The translations under genes were made by a program, and so were the position numbers. 64,000 nt of DNA from Strigamia acuminata (lineage: Eukaryota > Arthropoda > Chilopoda > Geophilomorpha > Linotaeniidae): assembly GCA_949358305.1 (NCBI GenBank), contig OX442321.1, positions 7,589,605 through 7,653,604 on the forward strand, given 5' to 3'. The notes beneath the pieces are model-generated. The model was given only the letters and a program-made list of their open reading frames with translations, was not told the origin of the DNA and did no database searches. Positions 45,980 to 64,000 of the stretch are shown here, piece by piece. The first letter of the stretch is position 1. Each line of letters opens with the position of its first letter.

Positions 45980-48900
45980 ATGTCACACAAACTGAAAGCA
46001 GTGATATATTTTGTACAATTCTTTCTTCTGGTGCAAGCAACTTTTCCAAATGGTAAGTTCTTATACAAGTTTTAAAAACGAATATAAAACGAATAGTTTG
46101 TTGTATTTCTGTAGAAATAGAAACCTGGCTATCAAATTTCTATCCCAAATCAGGCAATCAAAGTAGATATTTATACACCAAACAAAATTTTAACTGAATT
46201 CATTGCCCAAATGTTTATTTGCTCTTGTTTCAATAGCGTTTGTTCGAAAGCACTTAAACTGTAGTTGCAGTCATTGTTATTTCGTTGTTGATGAGCTGAA
46301 ACTAACTTTGGTGAAAGCTTCCTCAACATGCCGAAACCTTAACACGGAACTGCTTGCACTCTTAGAAGAGGAGGAGCTGTTATTTCTACGAGACTGGTTG
46401 AACCATGACGATCATTTGAAAGATAATGTTGGAGGTAATAAGTAGTAAAGCGCTCCCCTGCGACCACCCCGTCTCTTAAGTCGCTGTTTACAATATTCAG
46501 CAGTGGGAAAATAATCAAACGGAATAAAAATTTAGAATTTGAAATGCATATCACTTTGGTGTTTGAACTAACGAATGTTCCAGAAGATGGAACTAACATC
46601 ACGTATTTATTTGCCATTTAAAATTTGTTTTTTCAATCAAACGGAATGAATTCACAAATTTTGTATTCAGTGAAAATCATGGCCTTTTATGTTCTACCCC
46701 TAACCGTGACCGTGACCAGTGACCAGACATTCAAGTTTTGGATTAGGCCCGCGCGGAATAGGACACGGCCCGTGTTTATTATACTTTAAAGATTCATTTT
46801 AAAAAAATTTAATAAACGCGTATAAATGTTAAAATTAGTATAAAAATGAATAAAAATTTCAGACAGACCGCTAGAAATCAAAGTGCCTACGAAGGTCTTA
46901 AAGTGGTCCTGGGCTTTAGGCAAAAGCCTAGCTCGCCTATCCTTAAAATCGCCATTGACTAAAGATATTTTGCACAAACTTTTATTACGTTTAATCTTCT
47001 ACCTTCCTCTGTTAGATATTTTTACAAGTGCTACGGCGAAGAGAGTGAACGACACATTTTGCTGGGATGAAGAGTGCAAAAAAAAAGTTTCAAGTTGGAC
47101 AAATTTGCATCCTGTTCCCGCTAACACTACTAGATTCCGAGGGGGGGATCGTATTTTAACTGTTCTCAATAAGACGAAAGGTTTGTTAAGGCATTTGCTG
47201 CTACTACTCCAGTGTGTACATTCTCAGTTTTGTCTGTCTTCTACAGGTTACATTTTATCTCCTGTTTTTAAAAATCATACTGCAAATTTCATATGCCAGA
47301 TGGAGTTAAAAAATTCAAGCTGTTTAAATCCAACTACAAACTACAGCTCAACAATCCCTCAAACAACAACATCAAAAGTGTCAACTGTAACTACAACAAC
47401 ACCAAAAGTGTTAACTGTAACTACAACAACACCAAAAGTGTTAACTGTAACTACAACCACAACTATGAAGACAATGTCAACTGAATGTCTAGATATGAAA
47501 TCACCTTTACTGATTGACAAGTGTGATTTAGGTTAGTGGAGATTTGATAATTGATTGAGGTGGGCTTGGATATCTAATCAAAGCAATCTGTTGTTTTCTA
47601 GATTTATCAAAAAATGATTGTAATATCACTCAATTAGCTGAAGCTATGGCTGAAAAGGGAAATTACATAAATCAGGATAGATTACATGTGTTGAGCAACA
47701 AGCTAAGTCAAATACAATCACAATTGAGTGAAGATATTAGCCACCTCCTATTGTTGAAGTATTTTAAAATCCAAAGTGATTTGATTAATATCACCCTTGC
47801 ACCCTTTTGGCACGCTATGGGTTCAGTATGTTCATTTGCTTACATTTTTTACACTGTTTTACTGTATATTCATAGGTTAAAGTGTATGAAGAAGTAACTA
47901 AATTGACTAATCTAGTTCAGGACAACACAAAATGGCTATGCAGGAGAAAACATGACAGTTTTAATGTATCCACTGAAAATATGTGTAAGAAAATTCCTTG
48001 GATTTTTCTATCAATTCAACTGAGAAAACAAAAATCTTTGCAGTGGTCAGATTTGAAGTTGCTGGACTATCTTTTTTTGAAAATAAGAGATTTGTGTGGG
48101 ATAATGGTTTAAATAATAGTCAGTCTGTTGAAGTCATAACACCAAAATACATACCAAATGATAATGGCAACAATTTTGCACTGGTGGGAGCACTGTACCA
48201 AACCTTGCACTGTTTATTGAACAATTCAAACAAGTAAAGTGTTGAAAACGTTAACCACAAAACGAAAACACCTAAACTTGATTATTTTCTAACTTTTAAG
48301 CAAATGGAAAATCGAGTCTCCAATATTTACCTTAAAAATCGCAAACGAAGATCAGAAAATCGATAATTTTCCGGAAAATGATACAATACTGATAACATTA
48401 CCAGTTCTAACATTTGGACAGCACAATCTTACGTGTGGATTTTTGCATGACAACAGGTGAAGTAGTCGCATTATTGCAATCTAGCGTTGAATTTGTGGGA
48501 CACTTGGGCCTCCTTGGGTCCCTCAACAAATTTTGATGTGTTTGCAGCTGGAGTACCAAAGGTTGTACCGTTAAAGGAATGAATTCAACCCACATCAACT
48601 GTTCTTGTACCCATTTGACTAGTTTTGCATTATTAATGGCCGTCAACAATGATGTTAGTATTTTTTGCAAGATTTTAAAAGAATATATACAAATCATTAA
48701 TAATTATGCATTTAGTATGAAAAAACAGATGCAGAATTTATTTTATCACTCATTTGTGGAAGTATTTCAATAATTTGTGAAGTATTGACAGTCGCCATCT
48801 TCCAATGTTTCCAGTATGTGAGCAAAAATCTTAAAATTACAACGCTTAAAATGTGTTTCTTCCAGGTCTTTGTGGACTCTTCGAGCAACCATCACAAAAA

Positions 48901-51520
48901 ATCTCTGCATTACATTAAGTTTAGGAACAATACTTCTTTTGACAGGAATGGAACACGTTTCAAACACAGTTAGTATATGTACATTTTACACCTCAAAATG
49001 TACTTTTGTATTAATGCCTGCAATAAATTACAGACCCTTTGCTTTGGTATGGCAATAGCACTCCATTATTTCTATCTTTCTGCCTTTACTTGGATGGGCA
49101 TTGAAGGGCATTGTCTTTATGTACTTCTGGTTAAAGTTTTCCAACCTAAAAATAATTACAAAACCAGATACTACTTGATTGGCTATGGTCAGTTGCTTCA
49201 ACAATCACCAATGTATTTTTATAATTATTGTTCTTTCCAGGCTTTCCTGCAGTGGTTGTTATCTTTTCTGCAGGTATTGAGCCATCTGGTTATGGCAATG
49301 AAAAATAGTAAGTTGAACTCAATTTTGTTGTTGTTTTGGTTAGTTAATTTAATTTTTTTTTTAAATTTTAGTTGTTGGCTTCGAATGAATGGAAGTTTTA
49401 GTTGGGTTTTCTTGGGGCCTGTTCTTTTTATCATTGTGGTTTGTAATTATGATATGATTTTCAATTGATTTTCAAATTTATATTTTGTCTATTTATTTTT
49501 TTAGTTGAATGTTATTTTTTTAGCTTTGGCTATACGGTCTGCTTCGTCAGTGAACGTTTTTAAAGATGATAATTCCTCGACAAAAATGCGGTATAAAAGG
49601 AGCACAACATTCTTATTTTGAGCCTATTTCTCAAATTTATATTAAATTACATATAGCAAATATATTAAAGGTGCAGTTTCTCTTACTACGTTACTAGGAA
49701 TAACTTGGATATTTGGTTACTTTAACTTCCTGGATAAAACAAAAATACTAACTTACATTTTCATCATTTTAAATGGCTTACAGGTAATAATATTTAAAAA
49801 ATAAATAGTTTTAGTTATATATAATAATATCAATTTGTCCTAAATAACCATAGGGTTTGTTTATTTTCGTCTTTCATTGTGCAAGTAACGAAAATGTAAA
49901 AAGAGTATTAGTTAAAAAAGTATTCGACAATCTTGTACAGACGATTTGGAAACACCAACTTTCCGTAAGTTTTTTCTACAGGACTTTACATCTGTTTCAT
50001 TGTCTGGTGATTACTTTGTGACCAGCTGCCCCTGCGCACGGGTCGCTGCACTGCAACAGCAATGCACTTGGCGCAGCTCCAGCGCCTCTCGTCTCTTGCG
50101 CAGCCTGTTGCGGTCCTCCGCAACCAGGTCGAGCTGCGGGCCTTTGGTCAGCAGGATCGGGCCCCGGAAGTCGCCCCTTCCGGAAGTGGTTGGTCCCCGT
50201 AGGGACCAGAGAGTTGTTCAACAGACAGCAAGGTGAACGGTCGCGTTGCGATCACCTCCGAACTGGCTGCTACGATAACCCAAACTATCGGCGTGGCGAC
50301 GCCGTCGCCTGCCGGGACCTGAGCGTCCAGTTGTGCCACGTCCGCCGTGCGTTCTCCGTAACTTACGGCGGCGTGGCCCGAACCGATTACCGACCATGCG
50401 TGTCATGGCGGCCAGTGGCGGCCGTGCCTCGCGGTCTGATTAGGGACGGTTCGAACGAACCGTCGCACTAAGGGAAATACACTATGGGACACTGCATCAT
50501 ACCCCTAGACAACTAATAAAGTCAATAACCAAAACTATATTGTGTCTCCGTGTATTTCGTGGGTAGTTTTATCGTGTGTGTTGCGTCCAGCGCCTCGTGG
50601 CCCTCCCCAGACCACGTGGCGTCCGTCCGAACACTCACAACTTTGAGTTTGTATTAGCAAATGAATTTGGAAAAATGAAAAACATTTCCTCTAAAACTAC
50701 ATACCGGTACATGAAAAAATGAATAAAATCAACAGGTTTTTATTTTTTAAATAGTTAAAAATCCAGATTTTTAAAACTTTAAAATATACATTTTATTCAT
50801 TTTTCCATGTACAGTAGTTTTAGAGGAAATGTTTTTTATTTTTCCAAATTCATTTGCAAACACACAATCTCAAAGTTTTTACAATGCTTTATGCAGTGCT
50901 GGACTGGCCCGGCGGGCTACCGGGAGTTTCCCGGTGGCCCGTGGACGCTGTGGCCTGTCGCGGCCTGCTGTGGCGTGTCCCGACTTCATTAATTGTGGCC
51001 CGGACACCCAGATTTCCCGGCCATAAATTTGTTCCCAGTCCAGCCCTGGCTTTATGTCTCAGATTTCAGTGGTCTTAAACCTAAGTGTAGACAGTCAAAA
51101 TTGAACAAAAAATCCAAATTTAGATAAATAGAGGCTTCTAGAAAAATGTCAGGGTTTATTAAGAGTTGGCATGAAGAGTCGGCGTAAAGAGTCGACATAA
51201 AAAGTCGGCATAAAGAGTCGGCATAAAGAGTTGGCATGTAAAGTTGGCATGTGATGCCGAGATGGCATGTCATAGCATAAGAAGAAATATTAAGTCGTTT
51301 GGCCCCCCATAGATGCAAAATCCTGTAGTAATGACCAAAACGTAACTGAATTAATGTACTTTCCTTCTAGACGAGTGACAGTGCAAAGACACAAACTTCC
51401 TGTGACGGAATTCGTCTGCAGAAGAAATTAGCTGCAGTCACTAATTCCAATTCGTCGTCATCGGGAACAAGCGACATTCCCTTTTCCATTTCCGCCAGCT
51501 CCAACAACGTGTTGTATTGA
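45980..51520 (+). CDS. adhesion G-protein-coupled receptor with lectin-like N-terminus
   Basis: Nineteen exons: 45980-46052, 46115-46162, 46237-46434, 47046-47180, 47247-47531, 47602-47825, 47876-47984, 48044-48233, 48301-48456, 48548-48657, 48729-48813, 48866-48968, 49034-49187, 49241-49307, 49371-49437, 49505-49590, 49657-49783, 49854-49964, 51371-51520; 825 residues. A signal peptide (VIYFVQFFLLVQA) is followed by a C-type-lectin-like region (SSTCRNLNTELLALLEEEEL ... DTFCWDEEC ... FICQ) and a Thr-rich mucin-like repeat (TVTTTTPKVL three times). Next come a GAIN-type domain (LVRFEVAGLSFFENKRFVW), the GPS (LTCGFLHDN, then STKGC and CSCTHLTSFALLM) and a family B seven-helix domain (SLGTILLLTGMEH, FTWMGIEGHCLY, CWLRMNGSFSWVFLGP, LLGITWIFGYF, NGLQGLFIFVFHC). 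A Ser-rich tail ends NNVLY. The ligand is unknown. Exon 4's start is the least certain. Confidence 0.85.
50017..50639 (+). mobile_element. solo LTR (Ty3/gypsy-like) with 4-base target duplication
   Basis: The block is GC-rich in AT-rich surroundings, begins TGTGACC and ends ACTCACA (inverted TGTGA/TCACA), and is flanked by ACTT on both sides (50013-50016 and 50640-50643). AATAAA lies about 125 bases before the right end (near 50515) and GT-rich sequence follows, as in an LTR polyadenylation region. No internal gag-pol sequence is present, so it is a solo LTR left by recombination, in the last GPCR intron. Confidence 0.72.
50640..50880. repeat. long inverted repeat (foldback element)
   Basis: Arms of about 90 bases, 50640-50730 and 50790-50880, match in inverted orientation: for example GCAAATGAATTTGGAAAAAT, AACATTTCCTCTAAAACTAC and GAAAAAATGAATAAAAT on the left recur as reverse complements on the right. 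The centre is about 60 bases. The solo LTR is inserted at the tip of its left arm. Confidence 0.75.
50886..51056. mobile_element. hAT-type MITE with 8-base target duplication
   Basis: The element 50894-51048 (155 bases) runs from CAGTGCTGGACTGGCC to CCAGTCCAGCCCTG and is flanked by the perfect duplication GCTTTATG. It is GC-rich and noncoding. A related fragment lies at 53186-53243. Confidence 0.9.
51161..51251. repeat. 13-base minisatellite, seven copies
   Basis: Seven copies in register of a unit AAGAGTCGGCATA (variants AAGAGTTGGCATG). It is in the last intron of the GPCR gene, next to the hAT-type MITE. Confidence 0.85.
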
Positions 51521-51660
51521 CCATGTAATGCTTTATTTATATAAAGTTACACACAAATATCTGTAGCATACAATGAGATGATCTTTGCAAATGATTTGAT
51601 TACAATAGTTTATTATCTTTATCCGTATTTCTTTTGATTGGTGCACTTGTTCGAACAAGT

Positions 51661-54030
51661 TCAATGACCATCCGGGCAGTTGGCTTGATCGGTCAGATAA
51701 AATTTGTTCGTTTTTATGTGTAAATCGTCCAGTTTGTCGTACAGCTTGATCCTTGCTTCCTCGTTCAAGGTTTTTTCCTTGCTTAGGATCCACGCATACT
51801 CTGAAATAAAATTAGTTTCGGTTTCGAAATACAAAATTACACGTTATTAACCAAACCCACGTCTATGGAAAAACCACAAAAATCTTTTACAGGACCAAAG
51901 CACCGTGTAATTGGAATAATCGGTATCCAGTACCCACATTTCTATGCGTTTGGGGAAAAATATTCCTGCTGATAGAAGATAAAAACGTGAGGTCTGTGGA
52001 AAAAAACATCCCAGTTGATGCACCCACTTGGAAAAGTCACCTGGAATTTCGCTGGTTCGTCCCAGAAGTGCGATCCTCTACCGATTTCTAGTTTTTCTTT
52101 TTTTGTCCTGCGGAAAAAATGGGAACAACTTCATTTTTGAGAAAACGTGCATTGAAGAAACAACCGACATCAATAGATCCCAACCAATCACAGCGTGTCA
52201 TTTAAATAATACGTTTATGTCGACACGAACGTATTTACTGCCAAAATAAGAAGCGCAGTTTTCGCTTTCACCAGTCCCTAAAGCTTAGTACTTATAAGAT
52301 CATCTGCTAACAGAAGTGTATGCCCACGGACTTTTCTGTGTGCGTAGACATGACAGAAAAGCCTATCAGAATCATCTGGTAGCAGAACATGTGCCAGTCC
52401 GTTGCATTAGACTTTTTGTGGTACTCACAGCTCTAAGCAACAGAAAAGAAATGGTGAATGGTCATGAAAAAGAAACAAGATGGATGCCAATAAAAAATTT
52501 TCAGGCTACTTTTGGAGTTAGGATGAATAGGATTGCTAGTTTGTTTTTAATTTTATTTATAAACTAATAATCTATTTTTATGAATAGAATACACAGTTTG
52601 CATTTGTTGGCAGAACTGATTGCTGCCATATTTGAGACGGTTAAAAAAAATTTACAACCGGTCACAAATTGTCAAGACCGATCGCTACTTTCTGTGCCTG
52701 AAAACAAAAATCAGTTTTCCATTGAATCGACATGCCAGAAAGTTAATTTTTTATGTTACAGAACATATCTCACAGACATTCCAAGACTGGAATGAAATTT
52801 GTGAATACCAGTTTTTTCTGTAAGCAAAATTTCTGTGGACAGACTGGTTTCCTACATAGGAAACTGCTTATGAGTACTATACTTAATCCCGGAGGGACCC
52901 CATAAGCAATGGCGGAGACGGACTAGGTTTAAAAATATTGGTTGTCAGGAGCATGGCCGGCTGAAGGTTTTGCGGGGTCTTGGGAAAAAGTTATTAGTGG
53001 GCCCCCCAAAAAAGTACTATTGTTGGGCCGGTTTTATTTGGGCCACCCGGTAGTTTTAGCATCTGCGAGGGCCTAGGAAATTGTGAGGTCCAAGGCCTAC
53101 AAGACCCCCTCTCTATTGTAAAATAAAATCATGTTTTATTGACGTCGATAAAACACGATGACTGATTTTCATTGGAAAAAAATTCACACTGTCGCGGGCC
53201 ACTGGGAAATTCCCGATATCCAACTGGGCCAGTCCAGCACTGATGTACGCCTAAGTGCTGGGTAACATTTTTTTTCTTACCATTTGTTGATTCCTCTGTT
53301 GACCACTCTGATGTCACCATCTGGCAATTCGGAGAACTCAGTGGTTACGCACTTCTTGCCCACTTCGAAAATGGCGAAGAATCGTTCAATCTCGTACCAT
53401 TTTCCTCCAAACTGTTGGAAACGTAACACGAGTTAATAGAAGCATCCTTTAACTAGGATACTGTACATCCTGATTAGTGATTGGGGTGTGACGTTATACT
53501 GATTTTTTTTTGTTCTATTTTAAAACATAAACAAATCGGAATCCAAACGGGATAACGTTTCTAAGCCTGGTAATGAAATTTCAACCAGTTTTATCAGTTT
53601 TAGAAACTATCTGAAATTGGAAATGGGCCAGAAAAACAAATTAAGAGCTCAGTCCAAATAGAAAATTAAAAAAAAAATGCCACGACCTTTGCGAAGTTAC
53701 CCAATTCCAATATTAGTTTCGATTTCACATTACACATTAAAGTTAAAAATAATTTAAAGTGTTTTAGGCAATAACCATTAATAATTCGTTTGTTTTGGAT
53801 GGATCTTTTAGCAATTAATATTGACATGAACTTTAATTCATTTAAAAAGCAACTTTTTTTGTGTTTTTGGAGGCGAAATTATATAATATTTTGATAAATT
53901 TTACCTTTCTCCAGTCGAAATCGGACACTACAGGATGTTCTGGACACCTGCCGGTTCCAGTGACTTGACTCAATACAATTGAGATTCCCAGTACAAATAA
54001 AACGAAGCACAGTTGTGTTCGCACCAACAT
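51661..54030 (-). CDS. apolipoprotein-D-like lipocalin
   Basis: Five exons on the minus strand: 54030-53905, 53411-53281, 52107-52028, 51968-51861, 51800-51661; 194 residues. A signal peptide (CFVLFVLGISIVLSQ) is followed by GRCPEHPVVSDFDWRKFGGK and GKWYEIERFF, the first lipocalin signature (GxW). CVTTEFSE, EIGRGSHFWDEPAKFQVTFP, WVLDTDYSNYTVLWSC (second signature, TDY) and YAWILSKEKTLNEEARIKLY (third, R before the helix) follow in the usual order. Four cysteines match the ApoD disulfides. It is a secreted carrier of small hydrophobic molecules such as fatty acids, pheromones or pigments. The gene is antisense to the GPCR, whose stop lies 140 bases away. Its large second intron carries a MITE fragment. 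Confidence 0.9.
53186..53243 (-). mobile_element. fragment of the CAGTGCTGGACTGG hAT-type family
   Basis: On the minus strand CAGTGCTGGACTGGCCCAGT followed by GGGAATTTCCCAGTGGCCCG matches the left half of the element at 50894. The right half is not found, so it is a truncated copy in the lipocalin intron. Confidence 0.6.
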
Positions 54031-54926
54031 GTTGTTAGTATCTGATTGAGGATATCATCTGCAACTGCGATGTGTTGGCTTCTTCCCTGAACTTTGGATT
54101 ACGTGTTCGGCTTCAACAAATTGAACCTTGTTGCCAATAACAACGCAACCTCGAACACTTAAATTACCCTCTGCTCAGTGCTCACATGTTCAATTGAAAC
54201 TACACCTAGTTTTTAGGTGTTTGTTTTTATTTTGTTTTGTTTTGTTTTATTTTATTTTATTCTTTTATTATTTAAATTGGCTTATTTTCTATTTATTTAA
54301 TTTTTTAAATTGGCGTAGCATTTACAGAAATGCAACCTTGAACATGTTTGAATTGATGGTTGGATGATGTTCAACAAGCATTTTATACATCACAATTTGC
54401 AATAACTTTTTTATTTCTTTTCTCCAAGCAGAAAAATTACGAATAAATGAATATAAAACATTTCAAAATATTTCCACGAAAATTTCACGCAAATCTAAAT
54501 ACTATACAATCATAACTTTCCAGAGAAAAAAAATTTCTTTTTATTTGTCTGAAAGTTTCTCAAATTTCGACTAGATGTCACTGCTCGCTACTCGGAACTC
54601 GACCTAGAACTAATTCTAGAACTCCGATGCGGTACGACGTCATCAGAACACTCCAAGCGGATTCCCACCCAACTAATTTTGTGTATATATATAGTTCGCT
54701 TTCGAGCGCTTAGTTCCCATTCGCTGGAAACCCGACATCTTGTTTGGTCAGGAACAAGGGAATGCGGGAACATAGTGTTCACAAACAAGTTTTGTGATCA
54801 CAACAGGTTAAAAAACCACTAAATCTAATCAAAACAATATAGAGAACAACAATACGGAGTTGTAGGTTCGAGTCTTCAACCATCGGACAACTGTGTCGTT
54901 GTTAGTCTCGCAATCTACATTTCAAG
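54031..54926. other. divergent spacer between lipocalin and RPB1
   Basis: The genes point apart, so two promoters share 0.9 kb. A TTTTA/TTTTG-type simple repeat occupies about 54226-54260. A TATATATATA stretch stands at 54684. Confidence 0.45.
54684..54693 (+). promoter_or_regulatory. possible TATA box upstream of RPB1
   Basis: TATATATATA about 240 bases before the RPB1 ATG, with more GC-rich sequence (TTCGCTTTCGAGCGC) just downstream. The position would fit a 5' UTR of roughly 200 bases or an intron-containing leader. No experimental start is known. Confidence 0.3.
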
Positions 54927-61864
<6,938 letters not shown>

Positions 61865-62403
61865 ACGTGTTTCGTATTCATTTAGGTTATTATATTCCCA
61901 CTGTTTGTTTATCATTAAGACAAGTTATATTTTCTTTTTTCTTATTGAATTTTGAATCGGTATTTTGTATATCTAAATATATGTTGTTTAAGATGAAAGA
62001 GAGAAACTATTTCATGATTTTTTGGGAGTTGTGTAGATATTTAATTACAAATGAATCGATTAAAAAGAAAGGTCATGAAAGGCAAATTTTTTGTTGTTTA
62101 TTTCAAATTTTCAATTGATTGAAAAGCTTATAAATATAAAATTAATGTTTTATTTTTATTGTGCTATTTTGCAGTTTTCTTGGTTTAAAATACTGTTTTA
62201 CAGAAAATATTTCTTCCGATTTATACAAATTGAATTAATTATATAACATTTCGTACCTGAGATCATGCTTACAATTATGCAATCTTGATGAATTAAGTAC
62301 AAATAATAATAATTACACCCATTTAGAATGATGAAAAATATAAAATATAATGATTTACAAAGGCACAACCAAACTAATACGTAAATAGTCGGATATCTGT
62401 CAC
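61865..62403. other. convergent spacer between RPB1 and the rhomboid gene
   Basis: Holds both 3' UTRs. AT-rich; no other feature found. Confidence 0.45.
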
Positions 62404-64000
62404 TTAACTCTCCCACTTTGACGGCAAGAAATAGGAAGGAAATGCCGCATTCCAAATTATCATCACCGACAAGAAGATTATGACAGATATCAAACTGATC
62501 CACCACAACGGCTTTTCCCACTTGCGTTGCTCGAAGTTCCTCAAAGCAACCATTCCCACCAGCAGCCCCGCAATTGCCCCGCACAAATGCGCAGCGTAAC
62601 CCGTCGTTTTATCCGGATTTTCCGCAAAGTACCGACTGTAAACGGCGATACTAAAGTCCACCAGCATGAGCAATATGAATCCGGCTAATTGTACAATAGC
62701 GTATTCCATTTCTTGAAAATTCTAAACAAAAAAAAAATTTAAAATTAAAATATTAAAAATTACCTTAAATCGTTCAAATCAACCGACCATAATTATCGTG
62801 GCTAAATGTCCAGTGATAAGTGCGTAAACACCACCGGAAGCACCGGCTAGATACACGTGTGGATCGGAAATGGAAGTGCCCAACGAACCCGCTAAAACCC
62901 CCGCGACATACACGAGCCACACTCGCCAGAATTTATGGACCATTTCCAATGGAATTCCAAGCATGAGTTGAATTATCATATTAAATAATATATGTACGCA
63001 CCTGGGAGATTAATTAATAATTAATATTTAATAATTTGTGAAACGGATGATCGAATACCCGGCGTGAATTAGCATGTAGGAAACGTATCGCCAAGCTTCG
63101 TATCTCTTTCTCGGGTCGTAAATTAGTGGCGATTTAAACGGTACGGGACCCGATGCGGTAAGGTTACCCATATCGATGGCGTAATAGATGAATACTCCAA
63201 CCTGAGGAATGAAAATACGGTTTTTAGACGATGTTTTCGTACCGAGTAAGCAATTTAAATGGTATTTCAGAAATTATTTGATTTTTTCTGAACACCTGGT
63301 TGTAATTCAATGTTTAAAATAGTTAAAGTGCCTCTAATAAAGTGACGATTAGGATGGTCACTGGTGGCGGCCAACAGGTGTGTTGTTCCAAGTAACTGAC
63401 ACCGTCAACTTCATCCTCGCGTCGATTTCTCGGCACGACCAACTTGGTCGCGTAATTGTTGAAGTAATGAATGGCGCGACGAGCTCGTCCCGACAATTCT
63501 GGCGAGTTATACTAAAATAGAAATAGAAATTAAAAAAAATAAATTTAAAATTACCTCTTTAAAATATAAAATTAAAGTGGGAAAACCCTCAATGCTGACT
63601 AATGTTATCGTGGGCGTCAAAATTTAATTTATGTTGATTCATTCTGTGTCAACACAAACACAACGTGAATTTTTATCATTTTATCGTTTTAAAATTATTT
63701 TAACATCAGAAATTAAACAGGTAAACCAAAAATATCTTTTTTTATCATGCAGCTGGTTATTATCAACGTGTTAAAGTCATTTTATCACTGATTTAATTCT
63801 AACACTTCCGAGTGTATCAAAGTGCAGATTGCACGTACGAATTCAACAAATTCTTGATAATCCAGTCGCCCGTTATTATCCGCATCTGCCCGTCGAATTA
63901 TTCTATTCAGAACGTGTTGGGGAATTTCGTGACGAATATTCGTGTTGGACAGCATACCTGGAAATTCCTTCAACGGTATGAAACCGTCGTGATCGCGATC
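62404..64000 (-). CDS. rho-4: rhomboid intramembrane protease with EF hands (rho-4/RHBDL3 type), partial
   Basis: Exons on the minus strand: >64000-63839, 63511-63332, 63201-63059, 63001-62788, 62721-62404. The N-terminus is beyond the window. The first visible exon holds one full EF-hand loop (DADNNGRLDYQEF) and part of another (DRDHDGFIPLKEF). Then come CWPPVTILIVTLLEVGVFIY (first helix), WRYVSYMLIHAGCVHILFNM, the catalytic-serine motif GASGGVYAL and the catalytic histidine in YAAHLCGAIAGLL, all in rhomboid order. Two further hydrophobic segments close the protein. It cleaves membrane-anchored substrates within the bilayer; the EF hands indicate calcium control. The intron after 63332 appears to use a GC donor (GAG|GCACTT). 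Confidence 0.92.

Noticed and set aside
49946-50471. Arg-rich frames in the GPCR intron
   Set aside because: They lie in the GC-rich solo LTR, which explains the open frames without coding function.
54850-54900. GGTTCGAGTC resembling a tRNA B box
   Set aside because: No A box, acceptor stem or anticodon arm can be formed around it.

Overview
The window is insect nuclear DNA. Introns are short (often 50-70 bases), spacers are AT-rich, splice sites are GT-AG, and AATAAA signals follow the genes. Most gene families are general to animals. The BTB gene (N-terminus MGSQQFCLRWNNHQ) and the apolipoprotein-D-type lipocalin are insect-like. A Wnt11-type gene argues against Drosophila-like flies and fits a beetle or another non-dipteran insect; that placement is inference.

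Left part (1-19.5 kb): the 3' half of misshapen (Ste20/MAP4K kinase, CNH domain) on +, a two-membrane-segment protein on -, eIF4A on + with candidate H/ACA snoRNAs in its introns, a RADX-like single-strand DNA-binding protein on +, and a double-DOMON secreted or anchored protein on -.

Centre (20.7-27.8 kb): the most unusual locus. Two shared exons encode a BTB/POZ domain and linker. They are followed by twelve possible 3'-terminal exons. Each has a splice acceptor in the same phase, its own stop codon and its own AATAAA. One encodes a CENP-B/pogo-type DNA-binding region, one a short tail without a domain, nine a single pipsqueak (psq) helix-turn-helix, and one a pair of C2H2 zinc fingers. The layout recalls lola and mod(mdg4), but the swapped module is mainly psq.

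Right part (28-64 kb): UVRAG (+), Wnt11 (+), imidazolonepropionase AMDHD1 (+), an unrecognised 94-residue protein (+), UBAC2 (+), a THAP zinc-finger protein (+), TRMT10C/MRPP1 (-), an adhesion GPCR (+), an apolipoprotein-D-like lipocalin (-), RNA polymerase II subunit RPB1 with a full heptad CTD (+), and a rhomboid-4/RHBDL3-type protease (-, running off the right edge). These genes form no pathway cluster; order and strand look like ordinary insect gene packing.

Introns and spacers hold many small DNA-transposon derivatives. Two hAT-type MITEs have perfect 8-base target duplications. There is a solo LTR with a 4-base duplication, foldback repeats, minisatellites, a 5S-rRNA-like fragment and a pre-miRNA-like hairpin. 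Exon joins were worked out by eye from splice consensus, phase and family similarity; nearly all reconstructed coding sequences keep phase to the stop.
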